From the NCBI RefSeq assembly GCF_019317285.1, contig NZ_CP079218.1, positions 3,162,001-3,226,000 of the forward strand: a DNA stretch of 64,000 bases, read 5' to 3'. This stretch comes from Pedobacter sp. D749. GTDB taxonomy: Bacteria; Bacteroidota; Bacteroidia; Sphingobacteriales; Sphingobacteriaceae. The notes below the pieces were generated by a model. The model did no database searches and was not told the DNA's origin. It worked only from the letters and a program-made list of their open reading frames with translations. Numbering within the stretch: the stretch's first letter is position 1; each line of letters begins with the position of its first letter. A program made the translations under genes and the position numbers. Below, in pieces: positions 57,024 through 64,000 of this stretch.

Positions 57024-59531
57024 ATGTACCCAAAATATAAGGCCCTTCCTGGTGTCGTTACAATTTGTTTGCTTTTTTTACTCAATTTATTTAACCTGCA
57101 GGCCAATGCCCAAATTAAGGTAAGCGGAAAGGTGATTAATGCCCAGGATCAAGGCGTCCATAAAGCCACGATTAAATTTAAAAATGGCAAAGATCAGTTA
57201 AATGCAATTAGCGATTCGTTAGGAAATTTCTCGCTTATCTTATCTAAAACTGCAAATTATGCTGTCACCGTTAGTGCCATTGGTTATAGCAGCTTTAATC
57301 AGATTTACCCTATCAATCAGACAGGCGATTTAAATCTTGATGCCATTGTATTGCAAACTTCAAATGAAGAACTACAAACTGTTGAAGTAGTAGGTACCAA
57401 CAGCAAAAAATATTACGGCAATTATTCCTTCTCAGCCACAAAAACGGCCACGTTTAATAAAGACATTCCTCAGGCTATTTCTTCGGTTTCAAAAGAACTG
57501 ATTGCCGACAGGCAGGCAGCTGTACTGGCTGATGCTGTTAAAAATGTAACCGGTGTATCGCAAAGCAGTTATTATAATCAATTCTCTATCAGAGGAATTA
57601 ACCAGAATGAAGAAGGTGCTATTATTAATGGCATGCGTACCCATCAATATTATTTTAACCAACCATTAACCAATAACCTCGAACGAATCGAAGTAATAAA
57701 AGGCCCTGCAAGTGCCACGTTTTCGAGCGTAGACCCAGGGGGAAGTATTAATCTGGTTACTAAAAAACCACTGACTGAAGACCGCAAGGAAATCAGCATC
57801 TCGGCCGGAAGTTTTAGTACAGTACGCGGCGCATTAGATTTTACTGGTCCGTTAAATTCAGATAAAACACTGCTTTACCGACTTAACCTTGGCTATGAAG
57901 ACAGCAAAAGTTTCAGAGACCTGCAATATAGGAAGGGTTATATCATTGCACCTTCATTTTCATACATCCCAAATGACCGTACCAGTTTAAATGTAGAGGT
58001 GGTAATGAACAACAGCAATTCGAGATTAGACCGTGGACAAGCTATTTTTGGCGCCATCGCCGGGCAAACCGATTTAAAAAGCACGCCGATCAGTTTCAAC
58101 ATGGGTGCCAGCAACGACCGTTTTAACAGTCAGGATTTAATGCTAATGACCAATTTTTCTCATCGTTTTAACCAGGATATTATTTTCAATGTGGCTTATA
58201 TGAAGCAAAACTGGAACGAAGATCTTTTGGAACATCGAACCACCAATGCTTTTGGCGTTGATGAAAACAATCAACCTATCCCTACCCTTGCGGCCATGCG
58301 GGCAGTTCAGCGTCAGCAAAAGTGGCGTACCGATAATCTAAGCACCTATTTCAGTATAAATGCCAATACGTTTAGCTTAAACCATAAACTGGTAATCGGC
58401 TACGATCGGATTAATACCCAGAAACTGCGTGGCGGTGGTGAAAATTCTGCGCAGGGTTACCGGTTAAAAGACGGAACCATTGCAGCAAGGTACGATCCCA
58501 CAAAAAAAGATCTCTATTTATTTAAAGTGGTAAACGGCGTAAATGCACCTGTGCCCAACGTAGAACATTTTAACCTCGCTAACCCAAGTTATACGATTAA
58601 AAATTTAAGCGATTATATTTTTACCAAAACTGAAATACCACCGGCCTACAATTTAGTTAATGCCGTTTATTTTCAGGATCAGATCAAATATGACAAGCTT
58701 GCCTTAACCCTGGGCCTGAGACAGGAATGGTACGAAGACTACAGCAATTACAAACTGGCGACCCAGAAGAAAATTTATCAACATAAACTCTTGCCAAGAG
58801 TTGGGATAACCTACGCGGTAACCACGAACATTAACCTTTATGGAACTTATTTACAAGGTTACCAACCGCAGGGCAATACTTCAACTCTGGTCATTGTTCC
58901 GCCGCCTGCAGGTTCCAATTTTAAACCATTAGAAAGTGATTTGAAGGAAATTGGTGCGAAATCTGAATGGCTGAATAAAAACCTGATGGTAAATGTTTCG
59001 GTTTTCGAAATTAACCAGAAAAACCTATTGATGAATGCAAACGATCCTTTAGATGTAAACCGCTTAATTGAACGTGGCGCACAACGCAGCCGTGGTTTCG
59101 AATTCGAAGCTTCAGGTTTCATCAGACAGAACTGGCAGTTTAATGCAGGTTATAGTTATGTAGATGCCATTATTAAGGATGATTTCAACCCGGCTTTAAT
59201 CGGTCAGCGCGTGCAGAACACACCAAAACACAGTGCCAGCTTATGGACGCGTTATAATTTTGAAACGCAACAGCTGAAAGGTATTGGTTTTGGCACAGGC
59301 TTACAATATAGTGGTACTAAACTTCCATTATACATCAGAGATTTTACACTTCCGGCCTATACCCTTGTTGATGCCGCAGTTTATTATTCTCCTGCAGGTT
59401 CTAAAGTCCAGTTGGCCATAAACATGAACAACATTTTAAATAAAACCTATTGGGTTGGGGCACAAAACTACCTACGCCTTTTCCCTGGCACACCAAGAAA
59501 TGTAATGTTTAACGTAACTTATAGAATATAA
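57024..59531 (+). CDS. TonB-dependent siderophore-type receptor
   Basis: Starting at MYPKYKALPGVVTICLLFLL, 13 bp after the ATPase stop. The ~835-residue receptor has a signal peptide (to A-N-A-Q), a CarboxypepD_reg-like domain (KVSGKVINAQDQGVHKATIKF), a plug (DIPQAISSVSKELIADRQAAVLADAVKNVTGVSQ, RIEVIKGPASATFSSVDPGGSINLVTKKP) and a barrel ending RNVMFNVTYRI. The plug wording is that of ferric-siderophore receptors such as FhuA/FoxA. Embedding it between an ABC ATPase and its permeases is uncommon. Its ATG-TAA junction overlaps the next gene by one base. Confidence 0.92.
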   Translation: MYPKYKALPGVVTICLLFLLNLFNLQANAQIKVSGKVINAQDQGVHKATIKFKNGKDQLNAISDSLGNFSLILSKTANYAVTVSAIGYSSFNQIYPINQTGDLNLDAIVLQTSNEELQTVEVVGTNSKKYYGNYSFSATKTATFNKDIPQAISSVSKELIADRQAAVLADAVKNVTGVSQSSYYNQFSIRGINQNEEGAIINGMRTHQYYFNQPLTNNLERIEVIKGPASATFSSVDPGGSINLVTKKPLTEDRKEISISAGSFSTVRGALDFTGPLNSDKTLLYRLNLGYEDSKSFRDLQYRKGYIIAPSFSYIPNDRTSLNVEVVMNNSNSRLDRGQAIFGAIAGQTDLKSTPISFNMGASNDRFNSQDLMLMTNFSHRFNQDIIFNVAYMKQNWNEDLLEHRTTNAFGVDENNQPIPTLAAMRAVQRQQKWRTDNLSTYFSINANTFSLNHKLVIGYDRINTQKLRGGGENSAQGYRLKDGTIAARYDPTKKDLYLFKVVNGVNAPVPNVEHFNLANPSYTIKNLSDYIFTKTEIPPAYNLVNAVYFQDQIKYDKLALTLGLRQEWYEDYSNYKLATQKKIYQHKLLPRVGITYAVTTNINLYGTYLQGYQPQGNTSTLVIVPPPAGSNFKPLESDLKEIGAKSEWLNKNLMVNVSVFEINQKNLLMNANDPLDVNRLIERGAQRSRGFEFEASGFIRQNWQFNAGYSYVDAIIKDDFNPALIGQRVQNTPKHSASLWTRYNFETQQLKGIGFGTGLQYSGTKLPLYIRDFTLPAYTLVDAAVYYSPAGSKVQLAINMNNILNKTYWVGAQNYLRLFPGTPRNVMFNVTYRI

Positions 59532-60979
59532 TGTCAGCTAGAATAAGCACTATTGCGAAACAAACTTTTAAAGCCGCCTTTAACAATAGCGCCACCTTAG
59601 CCTTAACCCTTTTATTGGGTTTATCGCTCTGTTTGGCCACTTATGTTGGCTGGCAAAACTTTAAAACGCAAAATAATCAACGGCTCCATTATAAGGAACT
59701 GGTAAGGGCACAATGGTTAGCCAAACCAGATAAACATCCTCACAGGATGGCGCACTATGGCTACCTCGCCTTTCGCGAAAAACATGAACTCAGTTTCTTC
59801 GATTTTGGCATAGAAAGTTTCGCCGGGGTATCGATTTTTTTAGAGGCACATAAACAGAACACCGTCAATTTTAGTGAAGCAGGTTTTACGAACGGCATGT
59901 TAAGCTTTGGCGAAATCAGTGTAGCCATGGTATTACAACTATTGGTACCGCTGCTCATTTTCTTTTTGGGTTATAACAGCATATCGGCAGAACGCGAATC
60001 AGGGACTTTAAAAATCCTGTTGTGCCAGGATGTAAGCTGGAAACAACTCCTTTGGGGCAAAACTATAGGTATTATTGGCGTTTGCCTCTCCATATTTATC
60101 CCACTTATATTGCTCACCATCTTGTTATGGGCATCTTTAAGTCACTGGCAAATTAGTATGGATTCAGCCTTACGCCTGTTACTCCTGGTTTTGTCTTATG
60201 CCATTTATTTTTTCATTATTTCGGCCATTACCGTTTTGGTTTCGGCCTTTGCGCGCAGTTCTAAATCAGCCTTAATTACCTTATTGGCCTGTTGGATATT
60301 TTTCATGGTCATTATGCCCCGCATTACCCAGGCGGTTGGTGTAAAGATTCATCCTTCACCTTCTAAAATAGAATTTGCCGATGCCATTGCAGCTGATGTT
60401 CATCGGCAAGGCGATAGCCACGATCCCAATGACCCACATTACGCGGCCATTAAAGATTCACTGCTTAAAGCTTACACGGTGGATGATGTAAAAAAACTCC
60501 CTTTTAACTATGGCGGTTATATTATGGCCGAAGGCGAAAAAATTACCTCAAAAATTTATAGTCAGCACCAAAATAAGCTGAACCATATTTTCGAAAAACA
60601 GAACAGCATTACTACCATTTCGGGTTTCTTAAACCCTTATTTATTGCTGAAACATATTTCGATGGCCTTAACCGCATCCGATTTTAATACCTTCGTCGAT
60701 TTTCAGCATCAGGCAGAGACCTATCGCTATCAACTTGCTCAAAAGATGAATAAGCTGCAAATTGAAAAGATTAGCAATATTGCACCTGGAGAAGAAGAAA
60801 AACCTTTAGCCATCAGCAAGGCAAACTGGGCCGAACAACCCGATTTCAATTACCATTTCAAAAAACTAGGTACTGTTTTGTCGAATGAGTTATTAGCACT
60901 AAGCGCCCTAACCTTCTGGTTATTGGTTGCGGTTATGTTGCTTCAATATTCAACCAAATGGATCAAAACGATATCGTAA
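59531..60979 (+). CDS. ABC-2 type permease with DUF3526 domain, first
   Basis: A 482-residue membrane protein starting on the last base of the receptor stop. The N-terminal membrane segment is followed by a ~130-residue outside loop (RLHYKELVRAQWLAKPDKHPHRMAHYGYLAFREKHELSFFDFG), membrane helices near 140-245, a second large loop with DPNDPHYAAIKDSL and a final helix. The TLKILLCQDVSWKQLLWGK turn is the ABC-2 contact helix. It should pair with the ATPase and the second permease as one exporter or membrane remodelling unit of NosY type. Confidence 0.85.
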   Translation: MSARISTIAKQTFKAAFNNSATLALTLLLGLSLCLATYVGWQNFKTQNNQRLHYKELVRAQWLAKPDKHPHRMAHYGYLAFREKHELSFFDFGIESFAGVSIFLEAHKQNTVNFSEAGFTNGMLSFGEISVAMVLQLLVPLLIFFLGYNSISAERESGTLKILLCQDVSWKQLLWGKTIGIIGVCLSIFIPLILLTILLWASLSHWQISMDSALRLLLLVLSYAIYFFIISAITVLVSAFARSSKSALITLLACWIFFMVIMPRITQAVGVKIHPSPSKIEFADAIAADVHRQGDSHDPNDPHYAAIKDSLLKAYTVDDVKKLPFNYGGYIMAEGEKITSKIYSQHQNKLNHIFEKQNSITTISGFLNPYLLLKHISMALTASDFNTFVDFQHQAETYRYQLAQKMNKLQIEKISNIAPGEEEKPLAISKANWAEQPDFNYHFKKLGTVLSNELLALSALTFWLLVAVMLLQYSTKWIKTIS

Positions 60980-60984
60980 TAAAC

Positions 60985-62346
60985 ATGAAAAAAAGTAGAT
61001 ATAACCTTGAATTTAAATTGTTTTTTAGAAGTAGTTCCTCATGGATTGGGATCGTTGTGCTCCTGATAACAGGCTTTGCCGGCCTGTATTTCGGCAAAAC
61101 CTTCGTCGCCAGGCAAAAGGCTGTAATTGAAAAAGCGGCATTGCTACAAAAGAAAAACACCATCAATAATATTAATCACTTTGGCAAAGATATTGGCCTG
61201 TTTTTTTTCCATAATAAGTTTACGCTGGCCAACGCACCGAACAACTGGGCTGCTTTTGCCAATGGGCAGCGAGATATCAATCCTTATTTAATTTCGGTAA
61301 CCATGTTGGGTTTAGAAGGCCAACTTTATGATACAGATATTAATAACCCTGTTAGCCTGCTTTTGGGCAATATGGATCTTAGTTTCGTTTATATCTTTTT
61401 ATTCCCACTGGTTATTATTGCCTTTACCTACAATCTTCTTTCAGAGCAAAAGGAAAGTGGAATTTGGTCGCTCTTAAAGGCACAAACCAACCGATCATTT
61501 CAGGTAATCTGGCAAAAATTTTTAGTCAGGCTAGTAGTAATTTTTACTGTTGCGCTGTTGCTGTTATTTATAGCAATGCTTTATCTAGAACTCCCGCAAG
61601 ATTTCACCTTCTTTTCGGTTACCATACTTATTTTACTTTATCTGACTTTTTGGTTTGCTATTTCATTTTTCTTTATCTCTTTAGGTAAATCTTCTAATTT
61701 TAATGCATCGGCACTGATAGCAGTCTGGGTACTGCTCTGCATCGTGATTCCTGCATCTTTCAATCTTTTTCTAACTTGGAAGTACCCGGTACCTGAAGCT
61801 TTGCAAAATGTGATCAACCAACGAGAAGGTTACCACGAAAAGTGGGATATGGCTAAAGACGTAACCATGAAACCTTTTTTTGAACATTACCCCCAATTGA
61901 AGAAATATCCTTTTCCTGAAAAGAAAACCTTTAGCTGGTATTGGTATTATGCCATGCAGCAAATGGGCGATGACCAGGCGGCAACAAGCAGGTTTGCTAT
62001 CGAAAAGAAACTCGCCAGCAGGCAGTATTTCACCAATATGATTGCCTTATTGTTCCCTACCATACAAACTCAGCTTGGGGTAAATAAAATGGCAGGATCT
62101 GATCTCAATACACATCTCCGTTTTCAACAGGCGGTTAGAAAATACCACGAGCAGATCCGTCTACATTTTTATCCGGTAATTTTTCTTAATCAATCAGTTG
62201 TGAATACAGACCTTAAAAATTATAAACTGGAAAAATATAATCCGCAAGAGATTCCATATATCTGGATTAACATGCTTTCGGTTTCGCTGCTAACCATAAT
62301 TATTATTGGCGCCACGGCCTTCAATTTAAAAAGGTTCAATAATTAA
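60985..62346 (+). CDS. ABC-2 type permease with DUF3526 domain, second
   Basis: I start at MKKSRYNLEFKLFFRSSSSW; an ATG nine codons earlier overlaps the previous gene by 22 bp. The ~453-residue product has the same layout as its neighbour: N-terminal helix, outside loop (NNWAAFANGQRDINPYLI), helices (LVIIAFTYNLLSEQKESGIWSLLKAQTNRSF contact helix), large loop and C-terminal helix. The two are probably the two halves of one heterodimeric permease. Confidence 0.85.
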   Translation: MKKSRYNLEFKLFFRSSSSWIGIVVLLITGFAGLYFGKTFVARQKAVIEKAALLQKKNTINNINHFGKDIGLFFFHNKFTLANAPNNWAAFANGQRDINPYLISVTMLGLEGQLYDTDINNPVSLLLGNMDLSFVYIFLFPLVIIAFTYNLLSEQKESGIWSLLKAQTNRSFQVIWQKFLVRLVVIFTVALLLLFIAMLYLELPQDFTFFSVTILILLYLTFWFAISFFFISLGKSSNFNASALIAVWVLLCIVIPASFNLFLTWKYPVPEALQNVINQREGYHEKWDMAKDVTMKPFFEHYPQLKKYPFPEKKTFSWYWYYAMQQMGDDQAATSRFAIEKKLASRQYFTNMIALLFPTIQTQLGVNKMAGSDLNTHLRFQQAVRKYHEQIRLHFYPVIFLNQSVVNTDLKNYKLEKYNPQEIPYIWINMLSVSLLTIIIIGATAFNLKRFNN

Positions 62347-62356
62347 CAGAATGGTC

Positions 62357-62453
62357 GTCATTGCGAGAAGGCTTTTTCAGCCGACGAAGCAATCTTTATA
62401 GCAAGTATTGCTAGCATGAAAGATTGCTTCGTCGTTCCTCCTCGCAATGACGT
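62357..62453. repeat. REP-like palindrome between convergent genes
   Basis: The ends CGTCATTGCGAG and CTCGCAATGACG pair, with an inner pair ACGAAGCAATCTTT/AAGATTGCTTCGT, giving a long imperfect hairpin. The right half matches 7696-7727. Lying between convergent genes, it could terminate both. Confidence 0.75.
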
Positions 62454-62569
62454 TTTATCGCGGATATCCGCAACCTCAAATTCTACTAGCTAATCAATTT
62501 ACTCTAAGGTATCAGATTTCCTTCAACCAATGACAAATGGACAACTAACTAATGACCAATGAACCTCCC

Positions 62570-63037
62570 TTACAGCGGATAAGCGGTTTCACTTTTTGGC
62601 TCTGAAAGTACAAAATAGCTCTGAACGGTTGTGATATTAGGTAAAGTAGCCAGTTTATTCCGTAAAAATTCGTGATAGGCATCCATATCTTTAGTTGCAA
62701 TACGGAGAATAAAATCATGAGCCCCAGTCATTTGAAGGCATTCCATTACTTCCCCAAATTTAGAAACTTCGGTTTCGAATTCAATCAGGGTTTTAGCAGT
62801 ATGCTCTTTCAGTAATACATGGGAGAAAGCAATCAGGTTTCTGTTTATTTTTTTCCGATCGAGAATTGCCACAATTCTTTTAATGTAACCTTGTTCCTTT
62901 AATCTCCTTATACGTTCGTGTATGGTTGCTATAGATTTATGCAGCTTTAACGATATCTCTTTATGAGTCAGGGCGGCATCATGCTGCAGCAATTTTAATA
63001 TTTCGATATCAACCTGATCTAAATCTCCGTGTATCAT
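62570..63037 (-). CDS. Lrp/AsnC family transcriptional regulator
   Basis: A 155-residue regulator with the AsnC HTH at ~8-60 (DQVDIEILKLLQHDAALTHKEISLKLHKSIATIHERIRRLKEQGYI) and the RAM effector domain (FSHVLLKEHTAKTLIEFETEVSKFGEVMECLQMTGAHDFILRI). It probably senses an amino acid. It is divergent from the cysteine synthase gene across ~195 bp and is the obvious candidate to regulate it. Confidence 0.93.
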   Translation of the reverse strand: MIHGDLDQVDIEILKLLQHDAALTHKEISLKLHKSIATIHERIRRLKEQGYIKRIVAILDRKKINRNLIAFSHVLLKEHTAKTLIEFETEVSKFGEVMECLQMTGAHDFILRIATKDMDAYHEFLRNKLATLPNITTVQSYFVLSEPKSETAYPL

Positions 63038-63233
63038 GTATGCCTATGAATGAAAAAAAATATAATGGACATTAAAAAACTCAGCTTAAACTGAAATAAA
63101 AATCAATATTAGTCAAAAAAAACAGAAAATTTCCGTAAAAAACAACTTGTATTGACACAAATAAGAATAATAATGAATTTTACCGAAATTAAATTACTGA
63201 AAAGCTTTCTGTAATTGATTAAAAAAAATAGCC

Positions 63234-64000
63234 ATGAGAACATTAACAGCAAATGAAATGACAGCTTCCAATATAGGGAAATTTGAACATTTATCGCTTC
63301 TGGTTGGTAACACACCAATGCTGGAGCTTACTTATACTTACCAGGGAAGTATAGGTAAAATTTATGTTAAATGTGAGCATTATAACCTGACAGGCAGTAT
63401 TAAGGATAGGATGGCGCTTTACACCCTGAAAAAAGCTTATGCTGAAGGCAAAATCAAAGCAGGAGACCGTATAGTTGAGGCTACGAGCGGTAACACCGGG
63501 ATTGCATTTGCAGCAATAGGCAAAGCTTTAGGTCATCCGGTAACCATCATAATGCCCAACTGGTTGAGCAAAGAGCGCATGGATATTATTAAAAGTTTAG
63601 GTGCTGAAATTATTCTGGTGAGCAAGGAAGAAGGTGGGTTTATTGGTAGCATTAAACTTGCAGAAGAGATGGCCGAAAACAATCCGGATATCTTTTTACC
63701 AAAACAGTTCGAAAATATTGCCAATCCAGAAGCACACGAACATACCACAGGTAAGGAAATCTGGGGCCAATTAAAATTGAAAAATCTATCACCCGATGCT
63801 TTTGTTGCCGGAGTAGGCACCGGAGGAACCATCATGGGCGTAGGTAATTTTTTAAGAAAGCAAAACGCTGATATTAAAGTACACCCACTTGAACCTGCAG
63901 AATCACCTACTTTAACTACGGGTTATAAAGTAGGCAGCCACAGAATCCAGGGCATTTCTGATGAGTTCATTCCAGAAATTGTTAAACTGAGCGAACTGGA
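63234..64000 (+). CDS. Cysteine synthase family enzyme, 3' end outside window
   Basis: The frame is open from the ATG to the window end (255 full codons). It is a PLP-dependent beta-replacing enzyme: [10 protein letters not shown] (23-32), Schiff-base lysine K57 in [10 protein letters not shown], the phosphate-binding TSGNTG (84-89), [22 protein letters not shown] and [10 protein letters not shown]. It would make cysteine from O-acetylserine and sulfide; cystathionine beta-synthase-type relatives share these motifs and cannot be excluded. A run of 15 residues comes before the usual N-terminus. Confidence 0.88.
   Translation, partial: MRTLTANEMTASNIGKFEHLSLLVGNTPMLELTYTYQGSIGKIYVKCEHYNLTGSIKDRMALYTLKKAYAEGKIKAGDRIVEATSGNTGIAFAAIGKALGHPVTIIMPNWLSKERMDIIKSLGAEIILVSKEEGGFIGSIKLAEEMAENNPDIFLPKQFENIANPEAHEHTTGKEIWGQLKLKNLSPDAFVAGVGTGGTIMGVGNFLRKQNADIKVHPLEPAESPTLTTGYKVGSHRIQGISDEFIPEIVKLSEL

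Overview
The window reads as chromosome of a Bacteroidota bacterium, most likely a Pedobacter-like member of the Sphingobacteriaceae. The grounds are two SusC/SusD pairs, an ECF sigma/FecR/STN-SusC regulatory chain, DUF4843 and PKD-like lipoproteins, DUF5686 and TPR-HTH proteins, moderately AT-rich DNA, and a sphingolipid gene cluster. I see no rRNA, tRNA, CRISPR array, integrase or intact transposase.

Region 1 (1-6.1 kb) is a decaying tandem duplication of a unit of about 3.9 kb. Each copy carries a small secreted protein, a small lipoprotein, a 15-bp hairpin, the broken 5' end of a UvrA-like ATPase gene and an outer-membrane barrel gene. Copy A also has a thioredoxin-like/DUF1573 lipoprotein that was cleanly deleted from copy B. 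The secreted protein of copy A contains a module that aligns without gaps to the fungal cellulose-binding module CBM1; its paralogue in copy B lacks it.

Region 2 (6.2-20 kb) holds a secreted thioredoxin, about 2 kb of gene-free DNA with MITE-like elements, and then a minus-strand uptake locus: ECF sigma, FecR, SusC with STN domain, SusD, DUF4843, PKD-like lipoprotein, TlpA-like thioredoxin. Region 3 (20-27 kb) has a divergent LysR/methyltransferase pair, a PiT phosphate transporter with a universal stress protein, a 150-bp tandem repeat array, small hypothetical genes and a TetR regulator.

Region 4 (27.2-33.4 kb) is a second SusC/SusD locus with a secreted alkaline-phosphatase-superfamily phosphodiesterase; a truncated 46-codon SusC start lies just upstream. 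Region 5 (34.4-45.7 kb), all on the minus strand, is the centrepiece: a nearly complete inositol-phosphoceramide pathway. It encodes serine palmitoyltransferase, a candidate ceramide synthase, a candidate ceramide reductase, inositol-3-phosphate synthase, a PgpA-like phosphatase, GtrA, a DUF5686 outer-membrane protein, a CDP-alcohol phosphotransferase fused to DUF4833, an FA2H-like hydroxylase and an Aur1-like inositol phosphoceramide synthase. Several of these genes overlap by 4 bases or less.

Region 6 (46.3-55.4 kb) has an AraC regulator, then a phytate locus (TonB receptor, beta-helix lipoprotein, beta-propeller phytase) below a TPR-HTH regulator. Region 7 (55.9-62.3 kb) combines a His/Cys-rich membrane protein, an ABC ATPase, a siderophore-type TonB receptor and two DUF3526 permeases. 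The window ends with an Lrp regulator and a truncated cysteine synthase gene.

Four loci, three of them tied to phosphate (PiT, SusCD-phosphodiesterase, phytase receptor) plus the TPR regulator, carry TTAAC-type half-sites spaced 11 bp apart upstream, which suggests a shared Pho-type control.
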